Positions 36,469 to 44,026 of a stretch of DNA of 64,000 nucleotides are shown piece after piece. Origin of the DNA: Cytobacillus citreus (lineage in GTDB: Bacteria > Bacillota > Bacilli > Bacillales > Cytobacillaceae); NCBI RefSeq assembly GCF_018343665.1, contig NZ_JAGYPM010000001.1, positions 901,619 through 965,618 of the forward strand. Direction: 5' to 3'. The translations under genes and the position numbers were made by a program. How positions within the stretch are numbered: the first letter of the stretch is position 1; every line of letters begins with the position of its first letter. The notes under the pieces are model-generated. The model saw only the letters and a program-made list of their open reading frames with translations, did not search any database and had not been told where the DNA came from.

Positions 36469-37641
36469 TTAGTGTGTGCTGACTTTAATATGAGCTGGTT
36501 TTTTCCAAGCAAGTGTTAACCCAATACCGATCGCTAAGACGACTGTTGCAAAATAGAATGGGTAATTTAGGTCGATATCGAATAATATCCCGCCAATAAT
36601 TGGACCAAATACGTTACCGATACTTGTGAACATCGAGTTCATTCCTCCAACGAATCCTTGTTCATCGCTTGCAATTTTAGATAAATACGTGGTCACTGCT
36701 GGTCTCATTAAGTCGAATCCAACGAATACTAAAACTGTGATAAGTAAAATCAAAAAGTATGATTTTGCCATTGTTAGTAGAAACACAAGAATCGTCGAGA
36801 AAATCAAGCTATAACGAATTAAGCGGATTTCGCCGACACTTTTCGTTAAGCGATCGAATAATGCAACTTGTACCATCGCTCCCACAATGGCACCACCTGT
36901 AATTATGATGGCAATGTCTTTTGGAGTGAACCCGAACTTATGATCGACAAATAAAGCGAATAACGATTCAAATGAAGCTAAGCCAAACGATGAAATTAAA
37001 ATAATCATAAAGGCTATGAAATACATCGGTGCAAAAATTCGTTTAAACCCTGTTTTCTGCCCTTCCACTTCTTTATTTTCAGGATTTCGCTCTGGCTCAC
37101 GAAGCGTGATGATAGATAAAACGGCTGCAAGTAACCCACAAGCTGCCGCAAAGAAAAATGGTAAGCGAGTACTAATATCTGCTAAAAAACCTCCAATACC
37201 AGGTCCGATAATGAAACCTGTTGAAATAGATGCTGACATATAGCCTAGAGCTTTTGATCGAGTTTTGATTGTAGTAATATCCGCAATAAATGCTGTTACA
37301 GCTGGCATAATAAATGCTGCACTCACACCACCAAGAACTCGTGAAATAAAGAGTACCTCAACATTTTTTCCGATACCAAATAAAAACTCTGAAATACTAA
37401 AAATGAATAAACCAATAACGATCATTCTTTTCCGTCCGAATTGGTCAACCCAACGACCTGCAATTGGTGATACCATTAACTGTGTAATAGCGAAAGATGC
37501 AACCATATAGCCGACAACCGATCCAGATATATTCAATTCATTCATGATTGTAGGTGTTACCGGAATAACAAGTCCAATCCCTAAAAAGGCAATGAATAAA
37601 TTCATTAATAATATAGCTAACGTTATATTCTGTTTTTGCAT
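36469..37641 (-). CDS. bmr: Bmr multidrug efflux transporter (MFS)
   Basis: A 390-aa twelve-helix drug:H+ antiporter, close in length and sequence to B. subtilis Bmr: NLFIAFLGIGLVIPVTPTIM in helix 1, GRWVDQFGRKRMIVIGL in loop 2-3, GYMSASISTGFIIGPGIGGF (antiporter motif C, helix 5). It exports cationic dyes and drugs such as ethidium and fluoroquinolones in its relatives. A longer frame starts 10 codons earlier, but AAAAGGGGAGTC precedes ATG 37641. Its cognate activator gene bmrR, just downstream, is destroyed, so induction by substrates is probably lost. Confidence 0.93.
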   Translation of the reverse strand: MQKQNITLAILLMNLFIAFLGIGLVIPVTPTIMNELNISGSVVGYMVASFAITQLMVSPIAGRWVDQFGRKRMIVIGLFIFSISEFLFGIGKNVEVLFISRVLGGVSAAFIMPAVTAFIADITTIKTRSKALGYMSASISTGFIIGPGIGGFLADISTRLPFFFAAACGLLAAVLSIITLREPERNPENKEVEGQKTGFKRIFAPMYFIAFMIILISSFGLASFESLFALFVDHKFGFTPKDIAIIITGGAIVGAMVQVALFDRLTKSVGEIRLIRYSLIFSTILVFLLTMAKSYFLILLITVLVFVGFDLMRPAVTTYLSKIASDEQGFVGGMNSMFTSIGNVFGPIIGGILFDIDLNYPFYFATVVLAIGIGLTLAWKKPAHIKVSTH

Positions 37642-37768
37642 AATGACTCCCCTTTTTATTGAAAAACACATATAATCAACAATATAATGTCTCCCCTTAG
37701 TGGAGAGTCAATAAATATTCTTAATGTTTTAACTCATGATTTTATTTGACCTTATTATGATAAATAAT

Positions 37769-38656
37769 TTAAATATTATTTTCGATGATTTCTACAAATT
37801 TTGTTGATGTGTGCGATAGAGGTACACTTTTCATATAGCAAATCCCTATACTCCTCTTTGGAATTTTTTCTATGAGTTGTACTTCACGGAGTACTCCTTC
37901 ATTTAAGTACTCAAGCGAAAATTCTTTTGTCACACATGCAACTCCTAAGTTTATTTTTGCAAACTCCAGTAATAAGTTATGCGAGCCTAATTCAAATTCT
38001 GGAGAAATTTTTATTCCTAGCAAGGATAATTGCTCATCTACATATTTCCGTGAATTTGATTTTTGCTCAAGAAAAATTAATGGAAATTTTACTAATTCAT
38101 GTAGGCTAACTGGTTTAGAAAACGGCTTCTTATACTTCTCCCCATAAACAAACGTATCTTCGATGTCTAAGCAGGGTCTTTGGACTATTGAAGAATCGTC
38201 AATCGGTAAATTACAAATGGCAAGGTCAACTTCTCCTGATTTTAAGAAGGAACAAAGCTCTAATGTTGTGCCGTTTAAAACCTTAATCTTAATATTGGGA
38301 TATTTATTCCGGAAATCTTCTAAATAAGGAAGTAAAAAATACTTAGAAATCGTATCGCCTACACCAATGTTTAATTCTCCAGTTGTTAAATTCTTAAATT
38401 CTAAAATCTTTTCTTCCCCTGCATCAATTAGACTAATGGCCGAATGAACGTATTCAAAGAGGAGACTGCCTTCATCTGTAAAAGATACTCCTCTTGGCGT
38501 TCGCTTAAATAGATGTGTATCTAATTCTCTTTCTAATTGCATTATAGCTTGACTAACAGCAGGCTGTGTCATGTGAAGCTTCTTTGCTGCCTTTGAAAAA
38601 CTATTAGCTTTACCGACGATGCAAAATACTTTATATAAGTCTAATTTACTTACCAT
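37769..38656 (-). CDS. LysR-family transcriptional regulator
   Basis: A 295-aa LysR-type regulator: N-terminal winged helix (~1-60; KLDLYKVFCIVGKANSFSKA, KKLHMTQPAVSQAIMQLERE, RTPRGVSFTDEG) followed by a periplasmic-binding-protein-like effector domain (~90-290; LNIGVGDTISKYFLLPYLED). ATG start behind AAGGAGTGG. It is transcribed divergently from the F420-ligase-like gene with 112 bases between starts, the classical geometry for a LysR activator of its neighbour. The effector is not predictable. Confidence 0.92.
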   Translation of the reverse strand: MVSKLDLYKVFCIVGKANSFSKAAKKLHMTQPAVSQAIMQLERELDTHLFKRTPRGVSFTDEGSLLFEYVHSAISLIDAGEEKILEFKNLTTGELNIGVGDTISKYFLLPYLEDFRNKYPNIKIKVLNGTTLELCSFLKSGEVDLAICNLPIDDSSIVQRPCLDIEDTFVYGEKYKKPFSKPVSLHELVKFPLIFLEQKSNSRKYVDEQLSLLGIKISPEFELGSHNLLLEFAKINLGVACVTKEFSLEYLNEGVLREVQLIEKIPKRSIGICYMKSVPLSHTSTKFVEIIENNI

Positions 38657-38702
38657 ATATAACCACTCCTTATACCTATCATTAGATATATTAATTTTAC
38701 TT

Positions 38703-38722
38703 ATACCAATAAACTGGTGTAT
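38703..38722. promoter_or_regulatory. Candidate LysR operator (ATAC-N12-GTAT)
   Basis: An interrupted dyad ATAC...GTAT (38703-38706 and 38719-38722) lies in the intergenic region between the divergent lysR-type and F420-ligase-like genes, with the inner CCA/TGG extending it imperfectly. Its position suits a LysR-type site; this is inference from pattern only. Confidence 0.4.
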
Positions 38723-38768
38723 ATTTCAAGTAGGTAGTATTTAAAAATGAATTTTAGGAGCGGTTATA

Positions 38769-39959
38769 TTGGATAGAGTAGTTGGAACTGTTGTTAGAGG
38801 TCTTCGTTGTCCCATTATCAATCAAGGCGATAGCATCGAACAGATTGTTGTAGATAGTGTTTTAAAAGCGTCGGAAGCTGAAGGATTTACTATAAATGAT
38901 CGAGACATTGTTACTATAACAGAATCGATCGTCGCTCGCGCTCAAGGAAATTATGCAACGATTGATCATATTGCTGAAGATGTGCGTTCTAAATTTGGAG
39001 ACGATACGATCGGTGTCATTTTCCCAATCTTAAGCCGTAATCGTTTTTCAATTTGTCTTCGTGGTATTGCAAAAGGTGCGAAAAAAATTGTTTTAATGCT
39101 TAGCTATCCTTCTGACGAAGTTGGGAACCACTTAGTTGACATTGACAGACTTGATGAAAAGGGCATTAATCCTTGGACAGACGTATTAACTGAAAAAGAA
39201 TTCCGTGAGCATTTCGGATATAATAAGCATACCTTTACGGGTGTCGATTACATTGATTACTATAAATCGCTAGTGGAAGAATTCGGTGTTGAATGTGAAG
39301 TCATCTTCTCTAACAATGCAAAAACTATTTTAAATTATACAAAAAGTGTTCTTACATGCGACATCCATACACGATTTAGAACGAAGCGAATCTTAAAAGC
39401 AAATGGTGGAGAAAAAATTTATAGCCTTGATAATATTTTAGTAGATCCAATTTCTGGAAGTGGGTATAATGAGGAATATGGTCTTCTCGGTTCAAATAAA
39501 GCGACAGATGAGAGCATTAAACTTTTCCCGCGTAATTGTCAACCAATTGTAGACCAAATTCAACAAATGCTTAATGAAAAAACTGGAAAAAATGTTGAAG
39601 TTATGGTCTATGGAGATGGAGCATTCAAAGATCCAGTCGGAAAAATATGGGAGCTTGCTGATCCTGTTGTATCACCAGCATACACGGCAGGTCTTGACGG
39701 AACACCGAATGAAATAAAACTAAAATATCTAGCCGATAATAACTTTGCAGATTTAAGAGGGGAAGAATTGAAACAAGCTATTTCACAATATATTGCTAAT
39801 AAAGATTCAGATCTTGTAGGTTCGATGGAATCCCAAGGGACTACCCCTAGACGACTTACAGACCTAATTGGATCCCTATCTGATCTAACATCAGGAAGTG
39901 GCGATAAAGGAACCCCGATCGTTTTTATACAAGGCTATTTTGATAACTATACAAAATAA
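38769..39959 (+). CDS. Coenzyme F420-0:L-glutamate ligase-like protein
   Basis: A 396-aa protein of the F420_ligase (CofE-like) superfamily. Visible blocks are ITESIVARAQGNYATIDHIA, GVIFPILSRNRFSICLRGIA, the KGINPWTDVLTEKEF region, VMVYGDGAFKDPVGKIWELA and SDLTSGSGDKGTP. CofE adds glutamates to coenzyme F420 with GTP. Bacilli of this kind are not known to make F420, and the sequence is longer than CofE (~250 aa), so it belongs to a Firmicutes subgroup that probably ligates an amino acid to another acceptor. Start TTG behind TTAGGAGCGG. It is divergent from a LysR regulator and has a strong terminator. Confidence 0.8.
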   Translation: MDRVVGTVVRGLRCPIINQGDSIEQIVVDSVLKASEAEGFTINDRDIVTITESIVARAQGNYATIDHIAEDVRSKFGDDTIGVIFPILSRNRFSICLRGIAKGAKKIVLMLSYPSDEVGNHLVDIDRLDEKGINPWTDVLTEKEFREHFGYNKHTFTGVDYIDYYKSLVEEFGVECEVIFSNNAKTILNYTKSVLTCDIHTRFRTKRILKANGGEKIYSLDNILVDPISGSGYNEEYGLLGSNKATDESIKLFPRNCQPIVDQIQQMLNEKTGKNVEVMVYGDGAFKDPVGKIWELADPVVSPAYTAGLDGTPNEIKLKYLADNNFADLRGEELKQAISQYIANKDSDLVGSMESQGTTPRRLTDLIGSLSDLTSGSGDKGTPIVFIQGYFDNYTK

Positions 39960-39991
39960 TAATCATATTGTGTTTAAAAGATAGTAAAGGA

Positions 39992-40036
39992 AAAAGCGGA
40001 AAATTCTTTAATAAATAAGGATTTTCCGCTTTTTTT
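39992..40036 (+). terminator. Rho-independent terminator
   Basis: AAAAGCGGAAAAT (39992-40004) pairs perfectly with ATTTTCCGCTTTT (40021-40033), followed by T8. It ends the F420-ligase-like gene. Confidence 0.92.
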
Positions 40037-40067
40037 TATGAAAATTTATTTTCTTTACCCTTTCCTA

Positions 40068-40298
40068 TCACTTCTGGATTATCCGAATTTGCTCTCGATG
40101 ACTTAAGAATGCCATTGTCTTTTCGAATAGTTGGGGTTGAACTTCAGAATATGTAAGATTTTTAGGGAGTTTATCAAATAGTTTTATTTCATCAATTTCT
40201 GAATTTGGTAAATGACCAATTTCAAATATATTCGCAAAAATAATCTTCATTGTAGTTTTCATAAAATGAAATGACTGCTTCCTTTTTTCTGCCTCCAC
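40068..40298 (-). pseudogene. NUDIX hydrolase, C-terminal remnant
   Basis: The 76-residue frame resembles the C-terminal part of Bacillus NUDIX hydrolases: KIIFANIFEIGHLPNSEIDE followed by IKLFDKLPKNLTYSEVQPQL, which normally lies after the Nudix box. No GX5EX7REUXEEXGU box is present here or in the other frames just upstream. The N-terminal half is thus missing, and a second gene remnant begins immediately upstream. Without a ribosome site it is most likely a relic. Confidence 0.6.
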
Positions 40299-40327
40299 TA
40301 TCTAATTTGCATTTGCCACATTATTTT

Positions 40328-40620
40328 CTATAAAATTTTTTTAAGAAAGATGTCCTTGCTTGGTGCCCAAGAAGTTTCAGAATTTGGCACTACGACTACA
40401 CCTTTTTTTGATTGAGTGCTAGCATCTTGAAGACATTTATTTATAAGTTTAGTCCCGTATCCTTTTCCGATATCACTGACCCATAAACAATGGATTACTA
40501 AATAATCGTCAGCGTGAACTGCTCTAAAAGAACATTCAGCTGAGGTGTACTCAATAAACCCCACTTGTCTTTTATTTTCAATCAATTTTACATATTTTAA
40601 TCCTTCTTCAAATCTATCGT
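40328..40620 (-). pseudogene. GNAT acetyltransferase (YoaP-like), fragment
   Basis: The frame carries a partial GNAT domain: VGFIEYTSAECSFRAVHADD, the acetyl-CoA-binding GKGYGTKLINKCLQDA loop, then GVVVVPNSETSWAPSKDIFL. It matches YoaP-type acetyltransferases. Reading upstream gives LNDRFEEGLKYVKLIENK preceded by TGA, probably a mutated Trp codon. N-terminal ~40 residues and the C-terminal region after DIFLKK are missing. Two adjacent remnants (this and the NUDIX piece) show a decayed interval. Confidence 0.6.
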
Positions 40621-40825
40621 TTAATCATTTATTTTTGTTTATGTACCCATTCGACTTTTTTCTACTCCGAAGACAATAGCTTCCCATTCCTTCTAGCATT
40701 TCATTCTCAAGCTCTACTATTTGAATATTAGCCAAATAAGAACCCCCTCTTTTGATCTTTATTTGACTATTTGTACAAGTGCTAGTATTTTACCTTTAAT
40801 TAGCAACTTGTTCGTCAACAGAAAA

Positions 40826-40856
40826 AGACCGTTGAGAAGAAATTTCTCAACGGTCT
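40826..40856 (-). terminator. Terminator of the thioredoxin-like gene
   Basis: AGACCGTTGAGAA (40826-40838) pairs with TTCTCAACGGTCT (40844-40856); on the minus strand a T-rich tract follows. It lies ~35 bases after the gene's stop. Confidence 0.85.
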
Positions 40857-40889
40857 GAAAATGCAACCTGCAGCACAACAGAACATATT

Positions 40890-41204
40890 TTATAAGTTGT
40901 TTAAGAATTCACTTACTGCATCTGCCGTTTTGGCGTTCGCACTATGCAAATGAGCAATCTTTTCCCCTTTTTTAAATACTAATAAAGATGGAATTCCCAT
41001 TACATTATGTTTCTCAGAAATTTCCGGGAATTCATCACGGTCAATCATAAACCATTGTTTGTCTTTATGCTCTGCGATAATTTCATCAATGAACATATCT
41101 AAACGTTTGCAATCTGGGCACCAAGTTGTCGTAAAAACACCAACTGTTACTTCATCTTGACTGATTAATTCACTATATTCTTTTTCTGTTTTGACTTGTA
41201 TCAT
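40890..41204 (-). CDS. Thioredoxin-like protein (YtpP type)
   Basis: A 104-aa thioredoxin-fold protein with redox motif TTWCPDCKRL (~residues 27-36; Cys29 and Cys32) and the cis-Pro segment GIPSLLVFKKGE. Length and sequence resemble B. subtilis YtpP. It would act as a cytoplasmic thiol-disulfide oxidoreductase; there is no signal peptide. ATG start behind CAGGAGGATAA. It is a single-gene unit with its own terminator. Confidence 0.9.
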   Translation of the reverse strand: MIQVKTEKEYSELISQDEVTVGVFTTTWCPDCKRLDMFIDEIIAEHKDKQWFMIDRDEFPEISEKHNVMGIPSLLVFKKGEKIAHLHSANAKTADAVSEFLNNL

Positions 41205-41403
41205 GATTTATCCTCCTGTTGTTCACTAATCTTCCAACTCATTTGCTAACATGTTTTTATTAATGATCATTTATGTTGAGTCCTTTATGTAATAAACCCT
41301 TTGTACCAATTGTATGGTACAAAGAGTTTAACATACCAGCTTTAATGCTAGCAACTAAGGTAAAAACAAAAAGAGAGGTAATAGTTAAAGATTGAAATCC
41401 AAT

Positions 41404-42042
41404 TTATGATTTCACAGAATCCATTATCCACACAAAATCATTACAACGCTGAAAAGTGACTAAAAAACCATTCTCTTCAGTTATCTTTTGTAAAAAAGGA
41501 ATTGTGGGGTAATATTCCGATTGCAAATCCTTAGCCAATGCAAGGAAATTTGCTGACTTTGCATCCTCTATCGCCTTTTCATACTCAGCAATTGAAGGAT
41601 ACATCGTATCTGCAAAGATAATTTTTCCACCCGTCTTTAATAATTTTGCATATTTAGCAATCGCTTTTGCTTTCTCCACATCTGTTAAATGGTGAAACGC
41701 ATAAGTACTTACTATTGTATCTATCGGGCTTATAACTGGAAAAGATAAAAAGTCCCCATCTAGAATGTTAGCTTTCCCTTTTAATTTTTCAAGTGAAATC
41801 TCTCTCATGGCATGTGAAGGTTCAATAGCTGTAACCTTAAGCCCCTTTCTAACAAGTTTTTCTGTTAAGTTTCCAGTTCCTGATCCAAATTCTAAAACAT
41901 GACCGTATGAATGTTCTGCAACATGATCAAGTATTAATTGATACCCTTTAAAAACTTCACGATATTCAATATCAGTTCCTGCTACTGTTTCATCATAGGA
42001 ATCTGCCCATTTCTCAAATAACTCAAGGAATTCTCTGCCCAT
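41404..42042 (-). CDS. yrrT: SAM-dependent methyltransferase, YrrT-like
   Basis: A ~212-aa class I methyltransferase matching YrrT of B. subtilis: MGREFLELFEKWADSYDETV at the start, SAM motif I VLEFGSGTGNLTEKLV, IDTIVSTYAFHHLTDVEKAK, GGKIIFADTMYPS and a C-terminal RCNDFVWIMD. YrrT is encoded with sulfur-recycling genes (mtnN, mccAB) in B. subtilis; those are not next to it here. Three candidate starts lie within nine bases; the ATG at 42042 fits the family start and the AAAAGGTGAT site. It stands alone. Confidence 0.88.
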   Translation of the reverse strand: MGREFLELFEKWADSYDETVAGTDIEYREVFKGYQLILDHVAEHSYGHVLEFGSGTGNLTEKLVRKGLKVTAIEPSHAMREISLEKLKGKANILDGDFLSFPVISPIDTIVSTYAFHHLTDVEKAKAIAKYAKLLKTGGKIIFADTMYPSIAEYEKAIEDAKSANFLALAKDLQSEYYPTIPFLQKITEENGFLVTFQRCNDFVWIMDSVKS

Positions 42043-42059
42043 CATTATCACCTTTTGTT

Positions 42060-42509
42060 TTAAAGTTTATAATTCTTATGTGTATAATATGAATTAAATG
42101 AGAAATAGTTCTTAATGGGGTCCCACCAACAAAAGGTGGCTTGATGAAAATAAACCAGGCAGCGGAAAACTAACGGGTTTGGTTTTTTGCATCGGGACAA
42201 GTTTTTACGTTTCACCGTATTTCTGTCCAAAAAGCAGGTTTCCCAGATCGGATTATATGGTTGATTTGAACCTTCACTTTTGATATATATGGATAGCGAA
42301 ACGAGAGAGTTGCGAAGACTTTGAAATATTGGCGAAAGTTGAAAAGTTAAAAGCATGACTGGGAAAGAGACCCCCGCTGAATTGTTGTTTAATAATCGTT
42401 TCTTCTTTTCTAATCGCATAAATAGAAAACTAATCAAGTAAGAAATAATAGTGAGACCAAACAAAGTAAAAATGCCAGGTGTAAGGACTAAATATAAACT
42501 TAATGGCAT
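42060..42509 (-). CDS. Doubtful ORF with one membrane helix
   Basis: An open frame beginning MPLSLYLVLTPGIFTLFGLT with one convincing transmembrane helix and a basic LEKKKRLL stretch, behind GAGGGTG. After ~45 residues the translation loses protein-like character. It may be a small membrane protein whose frame has shifted, or chance. No family recognised. The 42052-42618 interval otherwise shows nothing. Confidence 0.2.
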   Translation of the reverse strand: MPLSLYLVLTPGIFTLFGLTIISYLISFLFMRLEKKKRLLNNNSAGVSFPVMLLTFQLSPIFQSLRNSLVSLSIYIKSEGSNQPYNPIWETCFLDRNTVKRKNLSRCKKPNPLVFRCLVYFHQATFCWWDPIKNYFSFNSYYTHKNYKL

Positions 42510-42619
42510 ACGGCACACCCTCAACCAATATCGTGTTATCTTCGCATGACAAAAGGATAATTGAACCTTTTATTAGTGAAGAGGGGTAACGAAAAGTTTT
42601 CCCACGCGACTAAAATCAC

Positions 42620-42651
42620 GCAAAAAAAACCGACAACGCGGCTTTTTTTGC
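42620..42651 (-). terminator. Terminator after the AHSA1 gene
   Basis: GCAAAAAAAACCG pairs with CGGCTTTTTTTGC across a short loop, ~14 bases beyond the AHSA1-type gene stop. A/T tracts sit inside the stem ends, so it can act on the minus strand. Confidence 0.75.
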
Positions 42652-42664
42652 TTCCAGCATAGAA

Positions 42665-43195
42665 TCACTTGGTTTGAAGCTCCTCCAACAGGCTGGCCAG
42701 TTTGTCCCAGGTTTGGGCCACGCCCTGAAGCATTCCCATGTCCATTACTTGTTTGAGTGCTTCAGCTGACACATATTCGGCACTGCTGATCAACTTCGTT
42801 TTCCCTTCCTGCTCAATAAACGTCATCGTAACTTTCGTCGTGGGAAGTCCTTCCACGATATTGCCCTCCGGGTCGGAGAACGAGTCAACGTAAACAATGC
42901 GTTCCGGCTCCACAATCTCCTCATAGGTGGTGATTCCCCATGATTCATTCCCGTAATATTCCTGGCTTTCATCGGTACACTTCATGCAGTAATGCCATTT
43001 TCCACCTGGACGAAAGTCGAAGTTGGACACGGGGAGCGACCAACCCTTTGGCGAAAACCAGCGCTTCAGATGCTCTTCCTGAGAGAAAGCTTGAAATACA
43101 AGGGAGTGAGGAGCGTTAAAGACGCGCTCTAGAACAAGAGTTCTTCCTTCTCCTTCAATACGATGCGTCATTGGGGATGAAATATTTTTTGTCAT
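42665..43195 (-). CDS. SRPBCC/AHSA1-type protein
   Basis: A 176-aa START-like (SRPBCC) domain protein of the AHSA1 type: RTLVLERVFNAPHSLVFQAF, WFSPKGWSLPVSNFDFRPGG, KVTMTFIEQEGKTKLI and a C-terminal GVAQTWDKLASLLEEL. These proteins bind hydrophobic ligands, and in bacteria are often paired with an ArsR repressor, as here. A longer frame reaches 43273, but CTCAGGAGGAAAA lies eight bases before ATG 43195. The gene and its ArsR partner are clearly more GC-rich than surrounding DNA, suggesting joint acquisition. Confidence 0.88.
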   Translation of the reverse strand: MTKNISSPMTHRIEGEGRTLVLERVFNAPHSLVFQAFSQEEHLKRWFSPKGWSLPVSNFDFRPGGKWHYCMKCTDESQEYYGNESWGITTYEEIVEPERIVYVDSFSDPEGNIVEGLPTTKVTMTFIEQEGKTKLISSAEYVSAEALKQVMDMGMLQGVAQTWDKLASLLEELQTK

Positions 43196-43318
43196 GGTTA
43201 TTTTTCCTCCTGAGCCATTTTTGGCTTTTTTATTTTGTGGCATGATTGCCATAAAACAAGGTAAGATCATCAAAATGACATTAGAACTTTCGCCACCCCT
43301 TCAGAAGGGGAAAAAAAA

Positions 43319-43657
43319 TTACTGCTGATCTTCGCGGCACCCCTCCTTGCTTTGTAGTTCCTGCAAATAATCGTCCAAGCGGTCGAGTTTCTCCTCCCAG
43401 ATGCGGCGGAAAGAGTCCAGCCAAGCGTCCAGTTCTTGGAACGCCTGCCGCCGCAGCTGGTAGATCCTCCGATTGGCGAACGCATGCACTTCGACAATGC
43501 CGGCATCACTAAGTATACGAAGATGTTTCGAAACTTGCGGTTGGCGTAGCCTCAGTCGTTCGGTGATTTCCCCCACCGTAAGGGGCCCGTTCCGCAAGAG
43601 TTCGACAATCTGTAATCGGTTAGATTCGGCAAGCGCACTCAAAGTGGTCGTCTTCAT
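43319..43657 (-). CDS. ArsR-family transcriptional regulator
   Basis: A 112-aa winged-helix repressor: LSALAESNRLQIVELLRNGP, then LTVGEITERLRLRQPQVSKH as recognition helix, LRILSDAGIVEVHAFANRRI as wing, and a helical C-terminus. No CXC-type metal site is visible, so it is probably a non-metal ArsR of the SdpR/AHSA1-linked class. Codons are GC-rich (many CGC, GCG, CTG-type). It precedes the AHSA1 gene by 123 bases in the same direction. Inverted repeats at 43768-43800 upstream are a likely operator. Confidence 0.9.
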   Translation of the reverse strand: MKTTTLSALAESNRLQIVELLRNGPLTVGEITERLRLRQPQVSKHLRILSDAGIVEVHAFANRRIYQLRRQAFQELDAWLDSFRRIWEEKLDRLDDYLQELQSKEGCREDQQ

Positions 43658-43767
43658 TTCCTCCGCCCCCTCCCGATCCGGTTCTCCTTAACAAAACACG
43701 GCTTTCACAGTGGTTGGCTCATTGCGCATCCTCCCAGATGGTTATGATTGACTTTCCAGTTGTTGAA

Positions 43768-43800
43768 CATTCCTTAAAAGGAATATAAAATTAAGGAATG
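43768..43800. promoter_or_regulatory. Candidate ArsR operator (nested inverted repeats)
   Basis: CATTCCTTAA (43768-43777) is an exact inverted repeat of TTAAGGAATG (43791-43800); inside, ATTCCTT-AA-AAGGAAT (43769-43784) forms a second palindrome. It lies ~110 bases upstream of the arsR start, where the promoter should be. Site assignment is inference. Confidence 0.5.
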
Positions 43801-44026
43801 TTGTTGTCAACAAATTAACGAAAAAAATATTTTCTGAAAACAACAATTGAACCTTTAACACCTGCTTGGTTTTGTCAGCCCTGTTTTGTCCTAATCAGGA
43901 AGCTCAGAGGTCACTAAAAATCCCTGACTTCGATCAATCAGTTACGCTGTTGCTACCCCTATAGGTACACAACACAAAAGCCCTTCTTTAGAGACAGGCT
44001 TTACCTATTAGTATTTAGTCAACAAT

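Noticed and set aside
38769..39959. Evidence for coenzyme F420 biosynthesis
   Set aside because: Only a CofE-like gene is present; no other F420 genes occur in the window, so the pathway is not claimed.
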